A stretch of DNA of 9,826 nt from Acidobacteriota bacterium (GCA_027295745.1 JAPUKI010000087.1:1-9826); one strand, 5' to 3'. Numbered from the stretch's first letter, positions 1 through 6,026 are shown. Made by a program: numbers and translations. The notes: generated from the letters alone by a model not told the origin.

Positions 1-2
1 CA

Positions 3-152
3 CATTTTGAATCGCACGATGTGGAGAACTTGCTGATCTGTGATGGAAGCGTGATCCCGAGAGCCTGCCTGGGGCATAAGTGCATTCCCGTTTGTACTAT
101 TGCTGCCTTTGCAGCGCGTAGACTCATTGCCGACCATTATACAAGAGGTTAG
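3..152 (+). CDS. GMC-family flavin dehydrogenase, C-terminal fragment
   Basis: Only the last 49 residues and the stop are in the window; the gene starts upstream. The fragment reads ...ENLLICDGSVIPRACLG... followed by TIAAFAARRLIADH, which matches the C-terminal FAD-contacting segment of GMC oxidoreductases (NLfv.DgSvfP..., then ..ti.alA.R.a). The next gene encodes a gluconate-2-dehydrogenase subunit-3-like protein, so this is probably the catalytic flavoprotein subunit of a periplasmic sugar or alcohol dehydrogenase. One oddity is that family members usually have Asn-Pro just before the last helix, where Asn is a catalytic residue. Here the equivalent stretch reads CIPVC, with Ile before Pro and two extra cysteines. 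Family assignment is fairly sure from position and motif; the substrate cannot be told. Confidence 0.72.
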   Translation, partial: HFESHDVENLLICDGSVIPRACLGHKCIPVCTIAAFAARRLIADHYTRG

Positions 153-163
153 ACGAAAGAAAG

Positions 164-823
164 ATGCCCAAGAAGGAAAAAGTTTCCCGAAGAAAATTCA
201 TCAAACACGGCAGCGTCAGCACTGTGGCCGTGGCGGTATCTCAGGTGAGTCTCTCCCGAGGCCAGGTGGCAGGCGCTCTCCCTTCCAGCTATGACCGCGA
301 ACTGATTTTTGCCAAATTGGGCGACACCCTGATTCCCTCCAGTCCCGGTGATCCAGGTTACAAGACCCTTGAGCCCTACAACATCACTGCCGAGATCATG
401 AAGGGAGTTGACTCCATTCCAGATGAGGATCTGGCCCTTTTCAACAGTGAGAGTGCCGCCCACTTTGGCGGGCAGACATTCGTTGAACTTTCCGAGGCCA
501 ACCGGGCAGACTATTTGAACATGATCGCCGACGGGGTCGACATCAGTGACTCGCAGGTGTTGGGGAGGCTTCAAAGTGTTTACCGTCTAGTGCGTCTTCG
601 AGTCTTTGTCGTCTATTATCAGAACTATCCCCAGCACACCATCATGCGTGATGAGGCTGGCGTTCCTATTCTTTCCTCCGATAATGAGCATCAGATCACT
701 AACCCCAATCAGCCGGGTTTGGTAAATGGCTGTGACATAGCGGGCTGGCGAGGGCCCCTGACCTGGGAGGAAGAAGAAGAGCGAAGGGAACGCTTCAAGA
801 AGGTGAAGTGGAAAGAATATTAG
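164..823 (+). CDS. Gluconate 2-dehydrogenase subunit 3-like protein, Tat-exported
   Basis: This 219-residue protein starts 11 bases after the GMC stop, so the two are almost certainly co-transcribed. The N-terminus has a twin-arginine signal (SRRKF at residues 8-12, then an Ala/Val/Ser-rich stretch to about residue 36), predicting folded export to the periplasm. The body resembles the small subunit of membrane-bound gluconate dehydrogenases (subunit-3 family): LGDTLIP at 52-58, followed by a helical region. In that family the small subunit accompanies the FAD subunit and commonly carries the Tat signal for the complex. The C-terminus is an unusual charged tail (WEEEEERRERFKKVKWKEY). The ribosome site is weak (only GAAAGAAAG before ATG), which suits translational coupling to the upstream gene. 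The usual third, cytochrome c subunit is absent from this window. Confidence 0.8.
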   Translation: MPKKEKVSRRKFIKHGSVSTVAVAVSQVSLSRGQVAGALPSSYDRELIFAKLGDTLIPSSPGDPGYKTLEPYNITAEIMKGVDSIPDEDLALFNSESAAHFGGQTFVELSEANRADYLNMIADGVDISDSQVLGRLQSVYRLVRLRVFVVYYQNYPQHTIMRDEAGVPILSSDNEHQITNPNQPGLVNGCDIAGWRGPLTWEEEEERRERFKKVKWKEY

Positions 824-825
824 AG

Positions 826-838
826 CGCGCTTCGCGCG
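826..838 (+). terminator. GC-rich hairpin just after the subunit-3 stop
   Basis: A CGCGC stem pairs with GCGCG around a TTC triloop and begins 2 bases after the stop codon. It has no T-run, so it is not a standard intrinsic terminator. It may attenuate transcription, stabilise the 3' end, or be part of the repeat array that follows. Confidence 0.3.
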
Positions 839-848
839 TGTTCGCAGG

Positions 849-926
849 TTTCAAGTTTCAAGTTCCAAGTTCCACGTCAGTTATCTATTGTCAGGTGTCA
901 GCGGTTCTCAGCTGTCAGGTGTCATC
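849..926. repeat. Degenerate 7-bp tandem repeat array ending at a start codon
   Basis: Four in-phase heptads come first: TTTCAAG (849), TTTCAAG (856), TTCCAAG (863) and TTCCACG (870). A second heptad type follows: TCAGTTA (877), TCTATTG (884), TCAGGTG (891), TCAGCGG (898), then a 3-base shift, TCAGCTG (908) and TCAGGTG (915). The 12-mer TGTCAGGTGTCA occurs exactly twice, at 889-900 and 913-924. The array fills the whole gap between the subunit-3 gene and the propeller gene, and its last AGGTG (917-921) is placed as the ribosome binding site for the ATG at 927. Confidence 0.7.
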
Positions 927-2363
927 ATGCCCAACAAAAGTGAAGTAACACGAAGGGAGTTCGTGAAAAACATGACCCTGGCCGGGAGCATGGCGGCCCT
1001 GGTACCCACCCTGCAGCTGCCTCCTCCTGGGATGAGCCAGGAGGGCTTAGGGCAAACTGGCAGGGGGGATTGGGTCAGATTTGGATACGATCTGCACAAT
1101 ACCCGATTTAACCCAGTGGAAGATCAACTGGGCAAGAGTAACGTCGGTCGATTGAAGGTGAAATGGAAGTTTGAGACAGACGCCCCGATTCAAACCACAC
1201 CCACGGTTGTGGGTGACACACTCTTTTTCGGAACCCTGTCGGGTTATCAGTATGCATTGGAGTCAGCCACGGGCAAGGAAAAGTGGAGATTCTTTGCAGG
1301 ATACTCTCCTGATCCAGCAGCCGGAAATCAAGGAGTCCGTTCCTCGGCGCAGTATGAGGATGGGCGGCTGTACTTTGGGACCGGTCTTGCCCAGGTTCAT
1401 TGTCTGGATGCGGCTACCGGTGAGGAAATTTGGCATACCCAACTGGATGACGATCCTTTTCGGAATCGGGCCCAGATCTTTTGTTCTGTGGCAGCACACC
1501 GGGGCCGACTTTTCGTAGGAACCTCCTCCTCCCAGGCGCAGGCGGTTTGTCTGGATGCGGCAACGGGTCAGGTCAGATGGCGCTTCTATGTGGTGGATAA
1601 AAGTCGAGAGGGCGGAGGTTCGATCTGGACCTCCCCGGCCATTGATGAGACTGCCAACATTGTCTATTTTGCCACCGGTAGTTTGAAGAGTTATATGCCA
1701 CCGGATCCCATGCTGTTCAGCGAAAGTATGCTTGCCTTCGACGCGGACACAGGAGAAATGATCTGGTATGACCAGGTGAGAGCTGCCGATGCCTTCGACC
1801 TCGATTTTAGCTGTCATCCCATGATCTTTGATGCAGTGCATCCGGTCCAGCAAGGCGAAGTCCGCAAATGTGTAGTAGCGGCCAGCAAGGCCGGGGTGTA
1901 CTGTTTCAATCGTTATACGGGCAGGCGCTACTGGAAAGCCATGTTGACTGCGGCTAGTCCTTCTAGTGGCCCCATACTCAACAGTACAGCCGTGGCCTAT
2001 AACCGTATTTTAGTGGTATCAAACGCCGCACCTGTTCGTGGAAGATCAGCCATGTCTGTCACAGCGGCACTCCATGCTTATACTGGAGACATTATGTGGT
2101 GGATTGCCAACCCGGCCTACGTACGTGGACCTGTGGCTGTGGCCAACGAGGTTTTCTACCAGGGATTGGCCAATGGCATGCTGGAGGCTGTCGATGTGAA
2201 GAGTGGAGAGCAGCTGTGGTCGTACCAATTTCCAGGAATGTTAAGAGGCGGGATGGCGATATCCAAAGGTACGCTCTACACCAGTACGGGTGACACCCTT
2301 GGATGGAGGCCGGGCGGGGACAAGCGATATGCAGTTTATGCCTTCAGCCCCGACGACCAATAG
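927..2363 (+). CDS. PQQ-type eight-bladed beta-propeller dehydrogenase-like protein, Tat-exported
   Basis: This 478-residue protein has a twin-arginine signal (TRREFVK at 8-14, hydrophobic stretch to about 33) and acts outside the cytoplasm. Eight tryptophan-docking motifs are visible. The first is LKVKWKF (W80); the others follow the pattern (S/D)xxTGxxxW at W120, W169, W218, W280, W336, W391 and W431. This is the architecture of quinoprotein alcohol and glucose dehydrogenases. GSIW at 231-234 followed by SPAID and VYFATGS matches the PQQ-stacking region of PQQ alcohol dehydrogenases. No CxxCH haem motif is present, so it is not a fused quinohaemoprotein, and the adjacent-Cys disulfide of methanol dehydrogenases is not seen. 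An in-frame TTG at 888 would add 13 residues, but they come from the repeat array, and ATG 927 has a ribosome site and puts the Tat motif near the N-terminus. It is probably part of the same oxidation module as its neighbours; bound PQQ and substrate are inferred only. Confidence 0.82.
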   Translation: MPNKSEVTRREFVKNMTLAGSMAALVPTLQLPPPGMSQEGLGQTGRGDWVRFGYDLHNTRFNPVEDQLGKSNVGRLKVKWKFETDAPIQTTPTVVGDTLFFGTLSGYQYALESATGKEKWRFFAGYSPDPAAGNQGVRSSAQYEDGRLYFGTGLAQVHCLDAATGEEIWHTQLDDDPFRNRAQIFCSVAAHRGRLFVGTSSSQAQAVCLDAATGQVRWRFYVVDKSREGGGSIWTSPAIDETANIVYFATGSLKSYMPPDPMLFSESMLAFDADTGEMIWYDQVRAADAFDLDFSCHPMIFDAVHPVQQGEVRKCVVAASKAGVYCFNRYTGRRYWKAMLTAASPSSGPILNSTAVAYNRILVVSNAAPVRGRSAMSVTAALHAYTGDIMWWIANPAYVRGPVAVANEVFYQGLANGMLEAVDVKSGEQLWSYQFPGMLRGGMAISKGTLYTSTGDTLGWRPGGDKRYAVYAFSPDDQ

Positions 2364-2369
2364 GCTTCC

Positions 2370-2397
2370 TAGCTGGGATATTGCATAATCCGGGCTA
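2370..2397. repeat. 28-bp imperfect palindrome matching the ends of the 8415-8609 element
   Basis: TAGCTGGGAT and ATCCGGGCTA pair as inverted halves around ATTGCATA. Flanking TA dinucleotides form the outer bases. It matches the two termini of the 195-bp element joined together (TAGCCGGGA...TATGCATA and TGCATAATCCCGGCTA). It lies 6 bases after the propeller stop and 16 bases before the cupredoxin start, with the ribosome site just beyond its right end. Confidence 0.65.
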
Positions 2398-2413
2398 GAG
2401 CAGAGAGGGAGGG

Positions 2414-3037
2414 ATGTTCTCAGAGATGAATCGAAGAAGCTTTTTGAAGGCGGCGAGTGTAGCAACGGCCACCCTGGCCAATGGCATGGGGTGGACCCGG
2501 GAGTTGGGCGCACAGGAAATGGGTGGGGAAGAAGTCACGGAGATCAGAATCGGTGCCTTCTACGCCATTGGGAGGTGGTACTTTGATCCTGTGGGAGTTC
2601 ATGTCCAGCCGGGTCAGAAGATTCGATGGATCTGCCGAAAATGGGGAGGCTCCGTCACCGCATTTCATCCTTCCAATGCCAACCACGAACTGCGTATTCC
2701 CGAAGGGGCGCGCCCTTTCGATTCAGGGATTCTCATTGAAGGGAATTCACCAAGAGCCAGGTTCGAATGGGTCTTTGAAGAGGAAGGCACCTATGATTAT
2801 TTCAGCCGTCGGCATGAGCGACTGGGGGCTGTCGGTCGTATCGTGGTTGGCTCCCCCGGTGGACCTGGGGAGAAACCCGTCGGGTACGGCGAGAGCGCCG
2901 GGAGGGCGCTGATTTTCAGAAATGTAGAAACGATTTTCTCATGGTTGACCACAGAAAAGATCGTTGAGCAGGGAAGCGTGGCTTACCCGATGGAGCTGAT
3001 GGGACGGACCTTCCCCGGGCAGGAGTCTCATTTCTAA
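2414..3037 (+). CDS. Cupredoxin-fold (plastocyanin-like) protein with degenerate copper site, Tat-exported
   Basis: This 207-residue protein opens with a classic Tat signal (NRRSFLK at 6-12). Residues about 41-147 follow the plastocyanin/halocyanin-like pattern: FDPVGVHVQPGQKIRW (57-72), SVTAFHP (80-86), RIPEGARPFDSG (94-105), EGTYDYF (124-130) and VGRIVVG (140-146). Type-1 copper proteins of this group normally have His before the S-T-A-(Y/F)-H-P stretch, then Cys-x-x-His and G-Met-V-G. Here those positions are Gly79, Ser131, His134 and Ala139, so three of four ligands are changed. It is probably not an ordinary blue-copper electron carrier; a structural or other ligand-binding role is possible. 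Residues 147-207 form an extra tail I do not recognise. ATG 2414 lies only 1 base after GGAGG, though AGAGG (2404-2408) gives it 5-base spacing; ATG 2426 (MNRRSFLK) is an equally credible start. Confidence 0.78.
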   Translation: MFSEMNRRSFLKAASVATATLANGMGWTRELGAQEMGGEEVTEIRIGAFYAIGRWYFDPVGVHVQPGQKIRWICRKWGGSVTAFHPSNANHELRIPEGARPFDSGILIEGNSPRARFEWVFEEEGTYDYFSRRHERLGAVGRIVVGSPGGPGEKPVGYGESAGRALIFRNVETIFSWLTTEKIVEQGSVAYPMELMGRTFPGQESHF

Positions 3038-3086
3038 CAGTTGAGCAATGCAGGCTAAATACAGACAGCCGGTCTGCCAGCTGTGG

Positions 3087-3114
3087 TTCCAGGTTTCGAA
3101 TTTGGGATTTGGGG
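3087..3114. repeat. Left heptad tract beside the REP-like element
   Basis: Four in-phase 7-mers, TTCCAGG, TTTCGAA, TTTGGGA and TTTGGGG, follow the same TT(Y/T)NRRR pattern as the array at 849-876. The 12-mer AATTTGGGATTT (3099-3110) recurs exactly at 3258-3269 on the other side of the inverted-repeat element. Confidence 0.5.
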
Positions 3115-3253
3115 GGCGTGTTGCTCAAATGATTTTACGTCTCATTCGCCGCACTGAGGCGGCTCCCACCTTCTCTGGTCCTTGTGGCTTGGAGAATGTG
3201 GGAGCGGCCTCAGGCCGCGAAGACGGGATGGAAATGATTTGAGCAACGCGCCC
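3114..3253. repeat. 140-bp inverted-repeat element with paired REP-like stems
   Basis: The outer arms are 17-bp inverted repeats with one mismatch: GGGCGTGTTGCTCAAAT at 3114-3130, and its complement at 3237-3253 corresponding to GGGCGCGTTGCTCAAAT. Inside them are two inverted copies of a REP-like unit. The right copy (3197-3220) reads GTGGGAGCGGCCTCAGGCCG and has a 6-bp stem, 3204-3209 with 3213-3218. The left copy (3146-3169) is in reverse orientation with a 5-bp stem. Two head-to-head REPs around a spacer is the layout called a REPIN or BIME in gammaproteobacteria. It lies in the 263-bp gap between convergent genes. No RAYT transposase gene is in the window. Confidence 0.72.
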
Positions 3254-3273
3254 TTGAAATTTGGGATTTCGGT
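3253..3273. repeat. Right heptad tract beside the REP-like element
   Basis: CTTGAAA, TTTGGGA and TTTCGGT continue the 7-bp pattern seen at 3087-3114 and contain the second copy of AATTTGGGATTT (3258-3269). Either the element inserted in a heptad tract or the 12-mer is a target duplication. Confidence 0.45.
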
Positions 3274-3288
3274 CGGCCGAAGGCCGGC
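3272..3288. terminator. GC-rich hairpin between convergent genes
   Basis: GTCGGCC pairs with GGCCGGC around a GAA loop (one G-T wobble), 12 bases beyond the MoxR stop. It could end transcription from either convergent unit, but there is no T-run on either strand. It resembles the hairpin at 826-838, which has a triloop of the complementary sequence TTC. Confidence 0.35.
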
Positions 3289-3300
3289 GGGGTCACCCAA

Positions 3301-4311
3301 TCAGGGGATGGGAATTCCCTCGAGAATTGTGTTAAGAATGTCGTCGGTGCTTACCTTGGCGGCTTCCGCCTGAACGCTGCGAATAATCCGGTGCCGGAGA
3401 GTTGGAAGAGCAATTTCCTTGACATCGCAAGGCATCACGTAGTCCCCTTCACGGAAGAAAGCCACGGTCTTGGAAAGAGCAAGCAGGTGGTGGTAGGCTC
3501 GTGGTGAGATCCCCACGGTAACGGCATTCTCGATACTGTTGAGTCCGAAGGCCTTGGGTTCCCGGGTCGCCCTTCCCAGCCGCACAATATATTCTCTCAA
3601 TCGGTCGTCGACATAGGTTTTGCTGATGAGTTCTCGAATCTCAATCACCGTCTTCGGGTCTATTAAAGGTTTCAGGGTGATCTTGCCCATGTCGGTTTGC
3701 AGCATTGTGAACTCGTCTTCGTGCTTTGGATAGTCCACTTTTAACATCATGGAAAATCGGTCTTTCTGGGCCTCGGGCAAGATATAGACTCCTTCTTGCT
3801 CGACAGGATTTTGAGTTGCCAGCACCCAGAATGGATCATCTAACTTAAAGGTGTTGTCTCCCAGGGTGACTTGACGTTCCTGCATCGCCTCCAGCAAGGC
3901 GCTTTGCGTCTTCGGGGTAGCCCGGTTGATCTCATCCGCCAATAAGATGTTTGTGAATATCGGCCCGTGCTCAACTCCAAAAGTCCCCTTGGAGGGATCA
4001 AAGATGCGCGTCCCCACGATATCTGCCGGTAAAAGATCGGGAGTGAGCTGAATGCGCTGAAACTTGGCGCTAACCACACTGGAAAGAGCCACTACCGCCA
4101 GCGTTTTGGCCGTTCCAGGTACTCCTTCCAGCAGAATATGAGCACAACCCCCACGATGGCCATTCTCGGATTCCTCTTTCTTGAATGAATAGGGGATTTC
4201 TGTGAAAAGACCGAGCAGGAGGTCACGGATCATCCGGTCCTGCCCGATGATGATTTGGTTTATCTCCTTTTCGATCTTTTTGAGAAGTTCTAAAGTTTCC
4301 TCTTTTTCCAT
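3301..4311 (-). CDS. MoxR-family AAA+ ATPase
   Basis: This 336-residue cytoplasmic ATPase shows all the AAA+ signatures: Walker A GVPGTAKT (63-70), Walker B LLADE (123-127) followed by INRA, sensor 1 ATQNP (165-169), the arginine-containing LPEAQKDRF (178-186), and sensor 2 GISPRAY (267-273). The length and the ILPEAQ...DRF and TQNPVEQEG stretches are typical of MoxR. MoxR ATPases act as chaperone-like partners of VWA proteins, helping assemble or activate enzyme complexes or membrane systems. It lies 46 bases downstream of the VWA gene and is probably the last gene of a TPR-VWA-MoxR operon. MoxR is more often first in such operons, followed by a DUF58 gene that is missing here. The ATG at 4311 is preceded by GGAAG on the coding strand. 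The family call is very secure; the client is unknown. Confidence 0.95.
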   Translation of the reverse strand: MEKEETLELLKKIEKEINQIIIGQDRMIRDLLLGLFTEIPYSFKKEESENGHRGGCAHILLEGVPGTAKTLAVVALSSVVSAKFQRIQLTPDLLPADIVGTRIFDPSKGTFGVEHGPIFTNILLADEINRATPKTQSALLEAMQERQVTLGDNTFKLDDPFWVLATQNPVEQEGVYILPEAQKDRFSMMLKVDYPKHEDEFTMLQTDMGKITLKPLIDPKTVIEIRELISKTYVDDRLREYIVRLGRATREPKAFGLNSIENAVTVGISPRAYHHLLALSKTVAFFREGDYVMPCDVKEIALPTLRHRIIRSVQAEAAKVSTDDILNTILEGIPIP

Positions 4312-4357
4312 TTTTCTTCCGTGGAAGCAGCTATACTAAGTGCACAGCTGGACTGGG

Positions 4358-5359
4358 TCAATCAATAAAAAATACTGCCAATGCAGCAAATCCAGAAACG
4401 ATGAACCAATAGTACAAGGGAGTCTTCTCGGTTACCAATCGTGTACCAATCACTTTTCTTTCATTCCAAAGAATTTCGTTCAGGTGTTCTCTTAATTCTG
4501 TGCCCGTGTGCGATCGATAGTAGCGACCGCCTGTCGCACCAGCCACCCAACGCAAAGTGCCTTCATCGAACGTCGCCAGTACCTTGTCACCCTCCTCATC
4601 CACCAGAAAAACGGTGTGCCCATCCCTCTCCCCCATAGGAATGTAGCCTCCAAGTTGCGTTCCCAGACCGACACTATAGGTGCGCACCTTCAATTCAAAG
4701 GCCTTCTGTACGGCTTGCCGTAAGATGAGTCCATGGTCCTCTCCATCGGAGATTAAGATGAACGTAATGTCCTCAGGTCGAAGTGTGCTGTCTAACCCCT
4801 GCTCCTTTTCCAAAAGCACAAGACCGTTCTGGAATCCAGCACCAATATCGGTTCCGAAAGTTGGTCGCCAGTCCGTCTCCAGATAGTCCAGGTAAAAAAG
4901 GATGTTGGAAGGATCATCGGTCAGATAGGAGAGTATTATACTCGTTCCGGCAAAGCTGATGAGCCCTATTTGACCGATGTTTTCACGTCGATTCAGAATA
5001 AAGTTCTGAATTTCCTGACGAGCTCGTTCGATTCGCGAGGGGGCGATATCCCTGGCCCTCATGGAGAGGGAGGTGTCCAGAAGAAAAACGACATTGATTT
5101 TCCTGTAGACATCTTCCTCTCTCTTGATCTCGATCTGAGGCTCAGCTAGAGCCAGGATTAAACTTCCACATCCCAGGACAAACAAAAAGGTTAACCGAAC
5201 ATAACGGAATTGGCTTGAGAAAGAGCTGGAACGCAAAACCTGCTCCATCTGGAACTGGAGTCTCACTTGTTCCACGTGGCGGACAATGATCCAGAAGAGG
5301 AAGATGGCTAGGGGTAGGAGAAAAAGCAGATTGAGGTATCTTGGAGCGCCAAAGGACAC
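4358..5359 (-). CDS. BatA-like membrane protein with von Willebrand factor A domain
   Basis: This 333-residue protein has two N-terminal membrane segments (about 8-27 and 55-73), a VWA domain (about 88-280) and a C-terminal membrane helix (about 316-332), the layout of BatA/BatB proteins. The metal-binding MIDAS site is intact: D95-x-S97-x-S99 (DTSLSM), T170 in FGTDIG and D205 in LISDGED. BatA-type proteins sit in the inner membrane, bind protein partners through the MIDAS metal, and are encoded with MoxR ATPases. It starts with GTG at 5359, 5 bases after the TPR stop, so the two are co-translated; the AGGG overlapping that stop is the likely ribosome site. The segment between the MIDAS strand and C-terminal helix includes VFLVDEEGDKV, common in Bat proteins. 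A single VWA gene is present, whereas many Bat loci have two. Confidence 0.92.
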   Translation of the reverse strand: MSFGAPRYLNLLFLLPLAIFLFWIIVRHVEQVRLQFQMEQVLRSSSFSSQFRYVRLTFLFVLGCGSLILALAEPQIEIKREEDVYRKINVVFLLDTSLSMRARDIAPSRIERARQEIQNFILNRRENIGQIGLISFAGTSIILSYLTDDPSNILFYLDYLETDWRPTFGTDIGAGFQNGLVLLEKEQGLDSTLRPEDITFILISDGEDHGLILRQAVQKAFELKVRTYSVGLGTQLGGYIPMGERDGHTVFLVDEEGDKVLATFDEGTLRWVAGATGGRYYRSHTGTELREHLNEILWNERKVIGTRLVTEKTPLYYWFIVSGFAALAVFFID

Positions 5360-5364
5360 GGCTT

Positions 5365-5973
5365 TTACCCTGCCACCTTGGCGTCAGCTTGTTCAATTTG
5401 ATCTCTGGGTCGCAGAATCTTTACCGGCTCATCTTCCTCCTCTTGTTCCGCTTGCTCTAGTGCTGTCCTCACTAACTCATAGTTGTATCGGAGGTTCCAT
5501 CTCTGCCCAGCATCTTTTTCCAAGCCCTTTCGATACTCATCCTGGGCTCGATGAAACCAGGCGAATGCATCCTCCATCATTTCTTCATGAATTCCCTTCT
5601 GGAAGTATGCATTGCCGCTCCAAAAGTACGCTGCTGCCGAGTCTGTGATTTCCTCATTAATGGAAATCTCGGCCAACTCGATCGCATCGTCATATTGTTC
5701 CAGTTGGTACAGAAGTCTCAACTGACCAATCATGGCGTCGGAATAATCTTCTTCGAACTGCCCCCTGAGCAGAGACGAACTGCCGAGAAACTCAATCACC
5801 TGCTTGTACTCCGCAATGGCCTCTTCTGTCAGCTCATTGCTTTCAAATTGCTGGGCTGTTTCCTGACGGCCACTCACCGAGGACTGAAGATAGGAGTAGG
5901 CCAGCAAAACTGAGGAGCCAATGACGATCAAGGCCAATAACAAGGGTAAGAATCTGAATTCTATCTGTTTCAT
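5365..5973 (-). CDS. Membrane-anchored TPR-like protein (BatC-like)
   Basis: This 202-residue protein has an N-terminal membrane helix (about 8-29; no signal cleavage site is obvious) and then an acidic helical domain. Repeating helix pairs are visible: EAIAEYKQVIEFL (51-63), IGQLRLLYQLEQYDDAIELA (82-101) and YFWSGNAYFQKGI...AFAWFHRAQDEYRKGLEKD (116-154). These have the small-Ala/Gly, Tyr and Leu spacing of TPRs, though degenerate. TPR proteins commonly accompany VWA proteins in Bat loci (BatC/BatB-type) and are thought to scaffold them on the periplasmic side. It is first in the operon, with the VWA start 5 bases after its stop. No ribosome site precedes the ATG, and a promoter-like sequence lies so close that the message may be leaderless. 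The TPR call rests on pattern, so it is less certain than its neighbours. Confidence 0.75.
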   Translation of the reverse strand: MKQIEFRFLPLLLALIVIGSSVLLAYSYLQSSVSGRQETAQQFESNELTEEAIAEYKQVIEFLGSSSLLRGQFEEDYSDAMIGQLRLLYQLEQYDDAIELAEISINEEITDSAAAYFWSGNAYFQKGIHEEMMEDAFAWFHRAQDEYRKGLEKDAGQRWNLRYNYELVRTALEQAEQEEEDEPVKILRPRDQIEQADAKVAG

Positions 5974-5982
5974 GGTGCTTAA

Positions 5983-6010
5983 ACTATCAGAGGGAAAATT
6001 GCCACGTCAA
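5983..6010 (-). promoter_or_regulatory. Candidate sigma-70 promoter for the TPR-VWA-MoxR operon
   Basis: On the minus strand TTGACG (6010-6005) is followed after 16 bases by GATAGT (5988-5983). The -10 ends only 9 bases before the ATG at 5973, so transcription would start at or next to the start codon. That fits the lack of a ribosome site. Confidence 0.35.
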
Positions 6011-6026
6011 CGATTATCTGTAATAT
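5999..6026 (+). promoter_or_regulatory. Candidate sigma-70 promoter for the asparaginase operon
   Basis: TTGCCA (5999-6004) and TAATAT (6021-6026) are separated by 16 bases, giving a leader of roughly 50 bases before ATG 6085. Its -35 directly abuts the -35 of the divergent minus-strand promoter, so the two operons could compete for polymerase or share a regulator. Confidence 0.35.

Noticed and set aside
888..926. TTG start at 888 for the propeller protein
   Set aside because: The extra 13 residues are encoded by repeat units. The ATG at 927 has a spaced AGGTG and puts the Tat motif at the normal position.
849..926. Possible CRISPR array
   Set aside because: The repeat unit is 7 bp in direct tandem with no spacers, and no cas gene is present.
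1263..1853. 196-codon antisense frame inside the propeller gene
   Set aside because: It is wholly opposite a gene with clear family motifs, and its sequence is Cys/Arg/Gly-rich without recognisable domains.
3048..3242. Short open frame between the convergent genes
   Set aside because: It covers heptad tracts and the inverted-repeat element, has no ribosome site, and contains no motif.
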